Below, in pieces: positions 1 to 8,569 of a stretch of DNA of 27,867 nucleotides. The notes below the pieces were generated by a model. The model saw nothing but the letters and a program-made list of their open reading frames with translations. It did not search any database and had not been told where the DNA came from. Each line of letters opens with the position of its first letter. Within the stretch, counting starts at the first letter, position 1. The stretch is from DASZHJ01 sp035581425 (GTDB lineage Bacteria > Pseudomonadota > Alphaproteobacteria > ATCC43930 > CGMCC-115725), in assembly GCA_035581425.1 (NCBI GenBank), contig DATJVP010000153.1:1-27867 (forward strand). The letters run 5' to 3'. Made by a program: the position numbers and the translations under genes.

Positions 1-1409
1 ACGGAGCCCGCAAGGGTGAAGGCGAACTCGCGGAAGAGCACGCCCGTCAAGCCGCCCTGGACGCCGATCGGGGCATAGACCGCGGCGAGCGTGATGGTCA
101 TCGCAATGATCGGGCCCACGATCTCGCGCGCGCCCAGCATCGCCGCCTGCACCGGCGTCTTCCCGTGCTCGATCCAACGGTGGATGTTCTCGACCACGAC
201 GATCGCGTCGTCGACGACGAGGCCGATCGCGAGGACGAAGGCGAGGAGCGTCAGCAGATTGAGGCTGAAGCCCAGCGCCAGCATGATGATCGCCGCGCCC
301 ACCAGCGAGAGCGGGATCGTCACCACCGGCACGATCACGGAGCGCAGGCTTCCGAGGAAGAGGTAGATCACGAGCACGACGATGAGCGCGGCCTGACCCA
401 GCGTGTAGTAGACCTCGTCGATCGAGGCCGTGATGAAGCGCGTGGCGTCGTAACCGATGCGCATGTGGACCGAGGGCGGCAGGTCGCGCTCGATGCTCGG
501 GAGTATCGCGCGGATGTCCTTGACCATGGTCAGGGGATTGGCGGTCGGTGTCGCGTTGATGCCCACGAAGACCGCGTGGACTCCGCTCATGCTGACGCTG
601 CTGTCGGTGCTTTGCGCGCCGAGCTCGAGCTTCGCGATGTCGCCGAGACGGACGAGGCCGCCATCCTGCGCCTTCACCACCATCTCCCGGAACTCGTGCA
701 TTCCCCTGAGGCCGGTGTTGGTGTCGACGGCGGTGAGGGTGAAGAGCCCCTTCACGTTGCCCGGCGCGGCCTGGAAATTGTTGAGCTGGATCGCCAGGCG
801 AACGTCGTCGGCGGTGATGCCGCGCGCGGCCATGCGCTTGGGATCGAGCCAGACGCGCATCGCAAAGGTCTGGCCGCCGAGAATGTCCGCGGAGGCGACG
901 CCGTCGACCGTTGCCAACAGCGGCTGCACCACGCGCGACAGATAGTCCGAGATCGCGGCAGAGGAGAGCTGGTCGCTGGAGAAGCCCAGATACATCACCG
1001 CGATGGTCTGTCCCGTGGTCTTGGTGATGATGGGGTCGTTCGACTCGCGCGGGATCAGGTAGCGGACCTGCTGGACCTTGGCCATCACGTCCGTCATCGC
1101 CTTGCTGGGGTCGTAGTTCAGGCGGACATAGGCCTGGATCACGCTCTTCCCCGAGACCGAGCTCGAGGTCATGTATTCGAGCCCTTCGGCGGTCGCGATC
1201 GCCTGCTCGAGCGGCGTCGTGATGAAGCCCTGCATGAGCTCGGCGCTGGCGCCGGGATAGATCGTGGTGACGGTGATGACGGTGTTCTCGAGCTTCGGAT
1301 ACTGCCGGATCGGCAGCGACAGCAAGGCCCGCGCCCCCACCAGCAGGATGAGCAGGCTCACGACGGTCGCGAGCACCGGCCGCTTGATGAAGATATCCGT
1401 GAAGCGCAT
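1..1409 (-). CDS. RND multidrug efflux pump, inner-membrane subunit (3' end outside window)
   Basis: Proton-driven inner-membrane pump of the AcrB/MexF (HAE1) family, which exports drugs or other hydrophobic compounds with an adaptor and an outer-membrane channel. The start ATG at 1409 gives the usual N-terminus (MRFTDIFIKRPVLATVV), a first membrane helix, then the periplasmic porter domain (TTIYPGASAE, YLIPRESNDPII). Further on come TM2-TM4, with the proton-relay pair D400-D401 in GLVVDDAIVVVEN, matching the two TM4 aspartates of AcrB. 469 complete codons are present of about 1,030 expected, so roughly half the protein lies to the left of the window. The gene follows the adaptor after 68 bases and is the third gene of a tetR-adaptor-pump operon. 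Family is certain; substrate cannot be read from sequence. Confidence 0.96.
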   Translation of the reverse strand, partial: MRFTDIFIKRPVLATVVSLLILLVGARALLSLPIRQYPKLENTVITVTTIYPGASAELMQGFITTPLEQAIATAEGLEYMTSSSVSGKSVIQAYVRLNYDPSKAMTDVMAKVQQVRYLIPRESNDPIITKTTGQTIAVMYLGFSSDQLSSAAISDYLSRVVQPLLATVDGVASADILGGQTFAMRVWLDPKRMAARGITADDVRLAIQLNNFQAAPGNVKGLFTLTAVDTNTGLRGMHEFREMVVKAQDGGLVRLGDIAKLELGAQSTDSSVSMSGVHAVFVGINATPTANPLTMVKDIRAILPSIERDLPPSVHMRIGYDATRFITASIDEVYYTLGQAALIVVLVIYLFLGSLRSVIVPVVTIPLSLVGAAIIMLALGFSLNLLTLLAFVLAIGLVVDDAIVVVENIHRWIEHGKTPVQAAMLGAREIVGPIIAMTITLAAVYAPIGVQGGLTGVLFREFAFTLAGS

Positions 1410-1477
1410 CGCGTCCCTGCTGCTGCTTAGGTGCGGCGAAGCCGCATTTGCATCCTCGTCTCACTCACGACACGCCC

Positions 1478-2686
1478 TCAGCTATTCGGGATCTTCGCGG
1501 GCGGATCGAGGGCGTTCGAGGGCTGCACGATCACCTGTATCCCCGATTGCAGCTTGAGCTGGCCGGAGATCACCACGAGATCCCCGCCCTTGACGCCCTC
1601 GAGGATCGCGACCCTGCCCTGATAGCGCTCGCCGACCTTGACGAAGGAGCGCTCGGCCTTATCGATCGGCTTGCCGTTCTGATCCGTACCCTCGCGTTTC
1701 ACGATGAAGACGCTGTCGCCATAGAGCGTGTAGTCGACGGCGGTCGCAGGCACCGTCACCACGGCGGGCTCGGGCGGCAGCGCCACGCTCACATTCGCGA
1801 ACATTCCCGGCAGAAGCTTCCGATCGGGATTGGCGAGCGTCCCCTGTACCCTGATGGCGCGCGTCGCGGGGTCGATCTGCGGGTCGATCGCGTCGATCGT
1901 GCCCTTGAAGACCTCGCCGGGGTACGCGTCCACCATGAGCTCGATGGGGCCGTTCTGCACGAGGAGGCTGCGGTCCTGCTCGGGCATCGTGAAGTTCACA
2001 TAGAGGACGGAGAGATCGGTCAAGCTCACGATCGCCCCGCCGGGGTTCAGGTACTGGCCGAGATTGACCTGGCGGATGCCGAGCTCGCCCGCGAAGGGCG
2101 CGCGGATGACCTTCTGCCGGATCTGCGCCTCGGTCTTGGCGATGCCCGCGCGCGCCTCGTCGAGCGTCGCCTGGTTCTGGTCGACGGTCTGCTGCGGCAC
2201 CGCCTGGCGCGTCACGAGATCGCGCGAGCGGTTGAGGCTGACCTCCGCCAGGCGCGCTTGCGCTTTGAAATTCGCGAGATCGCCCTGCTCGGGCTCGTCG
2301 TTGAGCTGCACCAGAGGCGTGCCCGCCTCGACGGTGGTGCCGGGCTGGAAGAGGATGTCCTTGATCCGCCCGCCGACCTCCGCCACCACCGTCACCTGGC
2401 GCACCGCCTGGAGCGTGCCGATGCCGGAGATCGAGCGGGCGACACTCTCGACGCGCGCGACCTCGGCCGCAACCGGCGTCGGCGGCAGCGCGAAATGCGA
2501 GAATGCCTGATTGATCGCCTCGGCCCGGAAGCGGTTGAAGCCCCAGAGCCCCGTCAGCACGATCGCGAGCATCACCGCCATCAGCGCGAGCCGGAGCCAT
2601 CTCCGGCGCAGGAAGACGAAGGCCAGGAGAGCGAGGACGAAGACCGCGAGCACCGAGCCCGCGACGATGAGCGCTTGCGAGTTCAT
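1478..2686 (-). CDS. RND efflux periplasmic adaptor (membrane fusion protein)
   Basis: 402-residue adaptor linking the RND pump to an outer-membrane channel. After the N-terminal membrane region come a biotinyl-lipoyl half (VVAEVGGRIKDILFQPGTTVEAG), a short alpha-hairpin with alanine/glutamine heptads (about 130-185), the second lipoyl half (RAPFAGELGIRQVNLGQYLNPGG), a beta-barrel and a membrane-proximal domain. I chose the ATG at 2686 because it overlaps the tetR stop as ATGA, which implies translational coupling; the frame is open far upstream, but there it only shadows tetR. Oddity: two hydrophobic segments lie near the N-terminus (about 7-26 and 32-49) separated by RRRWLR, whereas most adaptors have one anchor or a lipobox. 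The family call is firm. Confidence 0.95.
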   Translation of the reverse strand: MNSQALIVAGSVLAVFVLALLAFVFLRRRWLRLALMAVMLAIVLTGLWGFNRFRAEAINQAFSHFALPPTPVAAEVARVESVARSISGIGTLQAVRQVTVVAEVGGRIKDILFQPGTTVEAGTPLVQLNDEPEQGDLANFKAQARLAEVSLNRSRDLVTRQAVPQQTVDQNQATLDEARAGIAKTEAQIRQKVIRAPFAGELGIRQVNLGQYLNPGGAIVSLTDLSVLYVNFTMPEQDRSLLVQNGPIELMVDAYPGEVFKGTIDAIDPQIDPATRAIRVQGTLANPDRKLLPGMFANVSVALPPEPAVVTVPATAVDYTLYGDSVFIVKREGTDQNGKPIDKAERSFVKVGERYQGRVAILEGVKGGDLVVISGQLKLQSGIQVIVQPSNALDPPAKIPNS

Positions 2687-3408
2687 GGGCGGATCCTCTC
2701 GGACTCCAGCGGCACGATGGCGTGGGCGAATTTTGCGAGCGCCTCGCGGTCGAAATGCTCGGCGATCGCGCGATCGACGAGCCCCATGCCGCGAAGCGCA
2801 AACCAGACCGCGCCGGGCACGACCTCCTCGGGCGCGCCGGCATAGGGAACCGCGGGACGGCCGGCGAGGCGGACATAAGCGAGCATGATCGCGAGATGCT
2901 GGGCGAACCAAAACCGGTTCTCGAGCGCGAGCGGCATCTCCACGAGATCCCCGGCCGCGGCCGCGGCTTCGAGCGAGGCGCCGAACTTCGGGAAGACCTG
3001 GCCGAAGATGGTCTCGAAGACGAGCCGCGCGTAGTCGCCGTCCGCCAGCAGACTGTTGAGGATCAGGCGATGGCGCGTGTCCGTGGTGTCGCCGGTCTCG
3101 CCGAGGACGATGTGATAGACCATCGCGTAGGTCATCTGCACGAGCGTCCGCGTCGAGGGCGTGAGCGCGTCGAGCCGTGCGAGCGTCTCGTCCTTGAGCC
3201 GACAATTGTGGTCGAGGATCTCGCCGTAAAGAGCGGCCTTGCTCGGAAAATGCTTGAAGAGCAGCGCCTCGGAGACGCCCGCGACCTCCGCGATCTCCTT
3301 GGTGGTCGTGCCGACGAAGCCTTTCCGCGCGAAGAGCGGCATCGCCGCCGCGACGATACGATCGCGGCGGGCCTCGCCATCGAGACGGAGCCTGGTGGAG
3401 CCGGTCAT
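2683..3408 (-). CDS. TetR/AcrR-family repressor of the RND operon
   Basis: 241-residue one-component regulator. The N-terminal helix-turn-helix spans about residues 14-62 and has the family signature (ARKGFVGTTTKEIAEVAGVS, then LLFKHFPSKAALYGEI). The rest is the all-helical ligand and dimer domain, in the same position as the drug-binding domain of AcrR/TtgR. It is the first gene of the efflux operon and its stop overlaps the adaptor start by 4 bases, so the repressor is co-transcribed with its likely targets. A perfect dyad in its own promoter (3450-3465) is the obvious operator. By analogy, a pump substrate would release the repressor; the ligand is unknown. Confidence 0.93.
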   Translation of the reverse strand: MTGSTRLRLDGEARRDRIVAAAMPLFARKGFVGTTTKEIAEVAGVSEALLFKHFPSKAALYGEILDHNCRLKDETLARLDALTPSTRTLVQMTYAMVYHIVLGETGDTTDTRHRLILNSLLADGDYARLVFETIFGQVFPKFGASLEAAAAAGDLVEMPLALENRFWFAQHLAIMLAYVRLAGRPAVPYAGAPEEVVPGAVWFALRGMGLVDRAIAEHFDREALAKFAHAIVPLESERIRP

Positions 3409-3446
3409 GGGGTGTCTGGTTAACCTTTATCCCGCAAAGGGCCCGG

Positions 3447-3475
3447 ATAGTGAGTACCCACTCACCTCCCGTCAA
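3447..3475 (-). promoter_or_regulatory. tetR-efflux promoter with an internal dyad operator
   Basis: On the minus strand a -35 TTGACG (3470-3475) is followed after exactly 17 bases by CACTAT (3447-3452). The spacer and the -10 overlap a perfect inverted repeat, GTGAGT-ACCC-ACTCAC, at 3450-3465. A TetR-family dimer bound here would block RNA polymerase. The -35 is 5/6 to consensus and the -10 only 3/6. The dyad is plain in the sequence; its binding by the adjacent repressor is inference. Confidence 0.7.
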
Positions 3476-3629
3476 CATACTCCTTCGGGGGGAGATGGTT
3501 CGCCGTCGAAGGGCTTCGATCTTTCCGTGGCGAACGGGAAATTACCGGGTGCTCAGCGGGAGGCCCGCCCGGGAACCCATTGGCAGGACATTAGAAATCG
3601 GGACCTCGCCGCGGCGGCCGAGCGGGGTG

Positions 3630-4862
3630 CTAGCGCGCTGCCGCCAGCACCCGATCCGCCGCGGCGAGGCCCGTGAGGTAGGCGCCGTGCGTGGTCGAGA
3701 ACTGATCGAGCGAGGTGGCCTCGCCTGCGAAAAAGATGCGCTCGTCGAGCGGCGCCGCCCAGACCGCGCGGTCGTCGGCATGACCGGGAAGCGCGGCCGA
3801 ATAGCTGCCGCGCGAATAGGGGTCGCCATTCCAGGCGGAGTGTGCGAGCGGCGCGAGCGCTGCGCGGATGCGGTTTCCGAAAAGCACCGAGAGCTCCTCG
3901 CGCGCGAAATCGGCCATTGCTTCGACGCCCGCGGCCTCGAGCTCGACGCCGAGCCGACCGCCCAGGAACATCTCCGCGATCGGCCGGCCGTGCGGCCGCA
4001 TCTGATAGGCGGCCGTGCGCGTCCGTGTGAAGGAGCCCGTGACGTGCCAATTCGCGCCGAACTCCGGCCAGTCTCCTGAAAGGCTCAGAAAGAGCTTGTT
4101 GTTGCCGCCGAGCGGCAGACCATGCGCCGCCCGGTACTTTTCCGCCGGAAGCGGCGGCGAGAAGAGAATGCCGTCGGCTGCGACCACGCTCGGCGGCACC
4201 GCGAGGATGAGCGCGCGCGCGACAAGCGTTCCCGCCGGCGTCTCCAGCCGCAACAGGCGCCCGCTCCCGTCGATGCGCAGCACGGGCGTCGAGAGCCGCA
4301 CGGAAAGACCTTCGCCGAAGCGCTCGACCAGCGCACCATAGCCCTCGCGGACGCGCCAGTTGAGGCCGGTGTCGTCGTAGCGGTGATAGTCATGGGCGGA
4401 GAGGCGATCGAGCTCGACGCCGTTCGCCCAGGTACTGACGGCGTTCAGGAGCTCGTTCCAGCGATTGCCGGGCTCGAGCAGGTCGGATGCAGGACGGTCG
4501 GCCTCCGACGCGGTGCGCTCGAGCCGGGCGTAGAATTCCTCGCGCGTGCGGAACCAATGCGCCTGCTCGTCGGCGGTAAAGCCCTGGCGTGCGAGACGTT
4601 CGCCCCAACCCGGCTGCGTCTCGTCGATTGCAAGCCCGTAGCCGCGCGCGAGCCCGACCCAGGGATTGCGGTCGGCCGAATGCAGCCAGCCACAGCCGAG
4701 ATCGACCGGATATCCCGTCGCGGTGACGACGGTGTGCGCACGCCCGCCGATGCGCGAGCGCGCCTCCAGCAGCAGCGCCTCGACGCCGCGCTCGCGGAGT
4801 CGGCGCGCCGCCGCCAGCCCCGCTGCCCCCGCCCCCACAATCGCGACATCGACTTCGTTCAT
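3630..4862 (-). CDS. Flavin monoamine oxidase family FAD-dependent oxidoreductase
   Basis: 410-residue FAD enzyme of the amine oxidase family (monoamine/polyamine oxidases), which oxidise C-N bonds to imines and release peroxide. The N-terminus carries the Rossmann FAD motif VAIVGAGAAGLAAARRL, the acidic end of strand 2 (LLLEARSRIGGRAHT) and GCGWLHS. The C-terminus has the second FAD motif, IFFAGEATSLDQFSTTHGAYLTG. No signal peptide or membrane segment is visible, so it is probably cytoplasmic. I chose the ATG at 4862 because it begins directly before the Rossmann strand; the frame is open further upstream, but that stretch is low-complexity antisense of the aldo/keto reductases. No strong Shine-Dalgarno is visible. 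Substrate unknown; it stands alone on its strand. Confidence 0.92.
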   Translation of the reverse strand: MNEVDVAIVGAGAAGLAAARRLRERGVEALLLEARSRIGGRAHTVVTATGYPVDLGCGWLHSADRNPWVGLARGYGLAIDETQPGWGERLARQGFTADEQAHWFRTREEFYARLERTASEADRPASDLLEPGNRWNELLNAVSTWANGVELDRLSAHDYHRYDDTGLNWRVREGYGALVERFGEGLSVRLSTPVLRIDGSGRLLRLETPAGTLVARALILAVPPSVVAADGILFSPPLPAEKYRAAHGLPLGGNNKLFLSLSGDWPEFGANWHVTGSFTRTRTAAYQMRPHGRPIAEMFLGGRLGVELEAAGVEAMADFAREELSVLFGNRIRAALAPLAHSAWNGDPYSRGSYSAALPGHADDRAVWAAPLDERIFFAGEATSLDQFSTTHGAYLTGLAAADRVLAAAR

Positions 4863-5237
4863 GCGGACGGGTCTAGCCGGACCCGCGCGCGAGGTCCAGC
4901 GCGGTTCTTGCGGCGGCGCTCGCGATGGACATTGCAATCCCGCGCACTGTAGATTTCGCGGCATGACGAGACGCACAACAATCGCACATTCGCTCCCTTC
5001 GCCCTCCCATGCGGAAGTCGATGTAGACGGCTGGCTACCAATTCGACATTGAATCGGCGGCGAGCAGTCTCGGCCGCTCACGATGCCGTCTTCCACTCGC
5101 TGGCGACGGGCGCGGTTACTCGTACCCGGGTTTGAGCCAAGCCAAATGCGCAGGTGTCTTTGACGGCGCTCGTGTTGCAAAATCGATGGTGGCGGTGATG
5201 GCGCCGCCGAGTTCGGCGAATTGGTGGAGAAAGACGC
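4863..5237. other. Divergent intergenic region, no gene recognised
   Basis: 375 bases between the divergent amine oxidase and first aldo/keto reductase genes, with lower G+C than its flanks. It must hold both promoters, but I find no convincing -35/-10 pair; a TTGACG at 5160-5165 has no good partner. An imperfect dyad, CTC-GT-ACCCGGGT-TT-GAG, lies at 5119-5136 and could be an operator for the plus-strand genes. No RNA gene is visible. Confidence 0.5.
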
Positions 5238-6062
5238 ATGATCTTCGTGACGATGGGCGGGCGGCAGGTGCCGGCGCTGGGGTTTGGAACTTGGACACTG
5301 TCGGGCGACGCGTGCCGACAGATGGTGGAGACGGCCCTGGAGATCGGCTATCGGCACGTCGACACCGCGCAGGTCTACGGCAACGAGGCGGAGGTCGGCC
5401 AGGGGATCGCACGGTCGCGGGTGCCGCGCGGCGACATCTTCCTCACGACGAAGATCTGGCGCGAGACGCTGCGGGCGGCCGAGGTGGCCGCGAGCTTCGC
5501 GCAATCGCTGGAGCGGCTCGGCACCGGCTACGTAGACCTCCTGCTGATCCATTGGCCGAGCACGGAGGTCCCGGTAAGGGAGACGCTCGATGCGATGATG
5601 CGGCTCAAGAGCGACGGCAAGGTCAAGGCGATCGGCGTCAGCAACTTTACCGTACGCCAGATGGAGGAGGCGGTCGCACATCTCGGGCGCGAGATCGTCT
5701 GCAATCAGATCGAGTATCACCTGCTGCTCGCGCAGCGGCCTGTCCTCGCCTATGCGCGCGCGCATGGCATCGCCGCGGTGGCCTATTGTCCGCTGGCGCG
5801 AGGGCGGCTGATGCAGAACCCGGCGGTGCTCCGCGTCGCGGCGAAGCACGGGAAGAGCGCCAATCAGGTCGCGCTGCGCTGGCTGCTGGAGCAGCCCGGC
5901 GTCGCGGCCATTCCCAAAACCGGAAGCGCGGCACATGCGAAGGAGAATCTCGCGATCTTCGACTTCAGGCTCGACGCCGAGGACCATCGCGCGCTCGATG
6001 CGCTCCCGGGGGGCACGAGAGTGGTCAATCCCGCCTGGGCGCCGCAGTGGGATGCGGCGTGA
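5238..6062 (+). CDS. Aldo/keto reductase, DkgA/DkgB-like
   Basis: 274-residue NADPH-dependent aldo/keto reductase related to 2,5-diketo-D-gluconate and methylglyoxal reductases. The full catalytic tetrad is present: D42 (HVDTAQVYGNE), Y47, K72 (LTTKIW) and H105 (LLIHWP). The C-terminus has the cofactor signature, here IPKTGSAAHAKENL. The ATG at 5238 is preceded by GGAGA with a 7-base gap; a second in-frame ATG sits 15 bases on, but it has no better ribosome site and the first adds a normal leading strand. A second aldo/keto reductase follows after 40 bases, probably in one transcript. The reaction is likely reduction of an aldehyde or ketone; the substrate is unknown. Confidence 0.94.
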   Translation: MIFVTMGGRQVPALGFGTWTLSGDACRQMVETALEIGYRHVDTAQVYGNEAEVGQGIARSRVPRGDIFLTTKIWRETLRAAEVAASFAQSLERLGTGYVDLLLIHWPSTEVPVRETLDAMMRLKSDGKVKAIGVSNFTVRQMEEAVAHLGREIVCNQIEYHLLLAQRPVLAYARAHGIAAVAYCPLARGRLMQNPAVLRVAAKHGKSANQVALRWLLEQPGVAAIPKTGSAAHAKENLAIFDFRLDAEDHRALDALPGGTRVVNPAWAPQWDAA

Positions 6063-6102
6063 GAGCGGGAATGGAAACGCTTTAGCGCAGAGGAAGCACG
6101 GC

Positions 6103-7047
6103 ATGGAAATCCGCAATCTCGGACGCTCCGGCCTTCGGGTCTCGGTCGTGGGGCTCGGCTGCAATAATTTCGGCGGCCGCATCGACCTCGAAGCGACGCG
6201 CACGGTGATCCATAAGGCGCTCGACCTCGGCATCACGCTCTTCGACACCGCCGACGTCTACGGTGAGGCCGGCGGCTCCGAGACGGCGATGGGGCAGGTG
6301 CTCGGCGATCGCCGCAAGCAGATCGTGCTCGCGAGCAAGTTCGCAATGCCCATGAACAAGGCGGAGACGCTCAAGGGTGCCTCGCGCGGGTACATCATGT
6401 CCGCGGTCGAAGCGAGCCTCCGCCGGCTCAAGACCGACTGGATCGATCTCTACCAGCTTCATCGTCCCGATCCGCTGACGCCGATCGAGGAGACCTTGCG
6501 CGCGCTCGACGACCTCGTCCGCCAGGGGAAGGTGCGCTACATCGGCTGCTCCAACCTCCCGGCCTGGCAGGTCGTCGAGGCGCAGTGGACCGCGAAGCAT
6601 CTCAACCTCAACGCCTTCGTCTCCTGCCAGGACGAGTACAGCCTCGTCGTGCGCGAGATCGAGCGCGAGCTGGTTCCGGCGATGCAACGCTATGAGCTGG
6701 GCCTGCTGCCGTTCTTCCCGCTCGCGAGCGGGCTCCTCACGGGGAAATACCAGCGCAATTCGGCGATGCCCGCGGGGACGCGCCTCACCAACACCCAGCG
6801 CCTCGCCGATCGCTTTCTCACGGAGCAGAACTGGCGGATCGCCGAGCGGCTCGGCGACTTCGCGGCGAGCCGTGGCCGCACGCTCCTCGAGCTCGCCTTC
6901 AGTTGGCTTGCCAATCGCCCGCAAGTCTCGAGCGTCATCGCCGGAGCCACCAAGCCCGAGCAGCTCGAGCAGAACGCGAAGGCCGTCGGCTGGAAGCTCA
7001 CCGCGGAGGAAATGGCGGAGATCGACCGTCTCTCGAAGGCGGCGTAG
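6103..7047 (+). CDS. Aldo/keto reductase, AKR11/YajO-like
   Basis: 314-residue aldo/keto reductase of a different subfamily from its neighbour (COG0667 type: YajO, IolS, general stress protein 69). It begins MEIRNLGRSGLRVSVVGLGCNNFGG and has the tetrad D48 and Y53 (FDTADVYGEAG), K79 (LASKF) and H120 (YQLHRPDP). The C-terminus contains SVIAGATKPEQLEQN, the cofactor phosphate-binding region. The start at 6103 has AGAGGA upstream; a longer open frame exists but only shadows the end of the first reductase. It is probably co-transcribed with the preceding gene. Physiological substrate cannot be read from sequence. Confidence 0.94.
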   Translation: MEIRNLGRSGLRVSVVGLGCNNFGGRIDLEATRTVIHKALDLGITLFDTADVYGEAGGSETAMGQVLGDRRKQIVLASKFAMPMNKAETLKGASRGYIMSAVEASLRRLKTDWIDLYQLHRPDPLTPIEETLRALDDLVRQGKVRYIGCSNLPAWQVVEAQWTAKHLNLNAFVSCQDEYSLVVREIERELVPAMQRYELGLLPFFPLASGLLTGKYQRNSAMPAGTRLTNTQRLADRFLTEQNWRIAERLGDFAASRGRTLLELAFSWLANRPQVSSVIAGATKPEQLEQNAKAVGWKLTAEEMAEIDRLSKAA

Positions 7048-7219
7048 CTCGGACCCGCCACGCGCTGGATTGCGGACGATTTGCTCGCGCGCAGGCAGTA
7101 GCGCGCTGCAAGCTCGATGATGGCGGCGCGGCGGATCGCCAACCCGGTCTGGCGCGCGGCGCTCGAATCCGCGATCATCCCCAACGCGAACGGCCACGCC
7201 TTGATGAGGAACAGTCGCG

Positions 7220-8569
7220 ATGAACCGTCTGCTGATCAAATCCGGCATCGTCGTGACTTTGGATCCCAGCGTGCCGGATCTGCGCCGCGGGGACGTGCTC
7301 ATCGAGGCCGACCGCATCGCCGCGATCGCGCCGGAGATTCGCGCCGAGGCGCCCGTTCTCGATGCCGCGGGGATGATCGTGATGCCCGGACTCGTCAACG
7401 CGCATCAGCACACTTGGCAGACGTGCCTGCGCGGGATCGCCGCGGATTGGACGATCCTCGAATACCTCCACACCATGCACGCCTCGATCGCGCCGGCCTT
7501 CCGGCCCGACGACATCTACGTCTCGACGCTCGCGGGCGCGCTCAACCAGCTCAACTCCGGCACGACCACCCTCGTCGATTGGTGCCACAACAATCCGACG
7601 CCCGCGCACAGCGACCGCGCGATCGACGCCTTGCAGGAATCCGGTATCCGCGCGGTTTTCCTGCACGGCTCACCGAAGCCCGATCCGAAGCCAGGCCAGC
7701 GGCATTTCAGCGAAATCCCGCATCCGCGCGCGGAGATCGAGCGCTTGGCGCGCGACCGGCTCCCCTCGCGCGAGGCGCTGGTGACCCTCGGCATGGCGAT
7801 CCTCGGCCCCGCCTACTCCACCTACGAGGTGAGCCGGCAGGACCTGACGCTCGCGCGCGAGATGAGGATGCTCGCGAGCATGCATGTCGGCGGCGGCACG
7901 ATGCTGACGCCGGACGGGTTCCAGCGGCTCGTTGCGGAGGGGCTGGTGAGCCCCGGCGTCAACATCGTCCACGGCAACAGCATCCCCTTCGAGGAGCTCC
8001 GCGCACTCGTGGGCGAGGGCGCGAGCATCACCGTGACGCCGGATATCGAGCTGCAGATGGGCTACGGCGACTGCCTCACGGGCTCGCTCCGGCGTCTCGG
8101 AAGCGCACCCTCGCTCGGCGTCGATATCGAGTCCTTCATCGGCGGCGACATGTTCGCGGTGCTGCGCGTGGCGCTCCAGGCCGAGCGTCACGCGGAGGAT
8201 CTCGCGACCATCGCCAAGACCGGTCGCGCTCCCGAACGCATCTCCGTCCCCTGCCGCGAGGCGCTCCGATGGGCGACCCTGGAGGGCGCCAGGATGCTTG
8301 GCATGGAGCGCCGCATCGGCTCGCTCGCGCCGGGGAAGCAGGCGGACGTCATACTCCTTCGCGCCGAGGATCAGAACCTCTTCCCCGTGACCGATCCCGT
8401 GGCCGCGATCGTGCTGCACGCCAACGCCGCCAACGTCGACACCGTTCTCGTCGCCGGCAAGATCGCGAAGCGCGCGGGCAAGCTCCTCTACCCCGACCTC
8501 GCCGCCCAAAAATCCGCCCTGGCCGAGGCCAGCCGCAGAATCCTGGCGGCAGCCGGGATCGGGCATTAG
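7220..8569 (+). CDS. COG0402 amidohydrolase (AtzA/TrzN/guanine deaminase-like)
   Basis: 449-residue metal-dependent hydrolase of the amidohydrolase superfamily, a group that deaminates or dechlorinates purines, triazines and related rings. Visible metal ligands are H62-x-H64 (NAHQHTWQT), H222 (SMHVGGG), H251 (IVHGNS) and D302 (GVDIESF). The N-terminal small beta-domain and the C-terminal GSLAPGKQADVILL strand are intact. Most deaminases of this group have HxxE at the third histidine; here the position is G225, so the usual proton-shuttle glutamate is missing. AGGAA precedes the ATG at 7220. It lies 172 bases after the reductase pair and may be in the same transcription unit. Family is sure; substrate unknown. 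Confidence 0.92.
   Translation: MNRLLIKSGIVVTLDPSVPDLRRGDVLIEADRIAAIAPEIRAEAPVLDAAGMIVMPGLVNAHQHTWQTCLRGIAADWTILEYLHTMHASIAPAFRPDDIYVSTLAGALNQLNSGTTTLVDWCHNNPTPAHSDRAIDALQESGIRAVFLHGSPKPDPKPGQRHFSEIPHPRAEIERLARDRLPSREALVTLGMAILGPAYSTYEVSRQDLTLAREMRMLASMHVGGGTMLTPDGFQRLVAEGLVSPGVNIVHGNSIPFEELRALVGEGASITVTPDIELQMGYGDCLTGSLRRLGSAPSLGVDIESFIGGDMFAVLRVALQAERHAEDLATIAKTGRAPERISVPCREALRWATLEGARMLGMERRIGSLAPGKQADVILLRAEDQNLFPVTDPVAAIVLHANAANVDTVLVAGKIAKRAGKLLYPDLAAQKSALAEASRRILAAAGIGH

Noticed and set aside
165..2888. Long plus-strand frames opposite the efflux genes
   Set aside because: They are rich in R, H, D and A, lack family features and mirror the codon structure of the minus-strand RND operon; typical antisense frames in GC-rich DNA.
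2687..3478. Upstream extension of the adaptor frame through tetR
   Set aside because: The extension is a shifted, arginine-rich reading of tetR; the adaptor starts at the ATGA overlap.
4963..5052. Small plus-strand ORF MTRRTTIAHSLPSPS in the intergenic region
   Set aside because: No ribosome site, no recognisable features and only about 30 codons.
4863..6248. Open extension upstream of the amine oxidase
   Set aside because: It runs antisense through two well-supported aldo/keto reductases and has no domain content; the Rossmann motif starts at residue 5 of the chosen start.
7048..7200. Minus-strand peptide with GLAIRRAAIIELAARYCLRA, reminiscent of COG2984 binding proteins
   Set aside because: Only a short resemblance from memory, without start or flanking family blocks; it merges into antisense of the reductase. 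Could be a remnant but not supportable.
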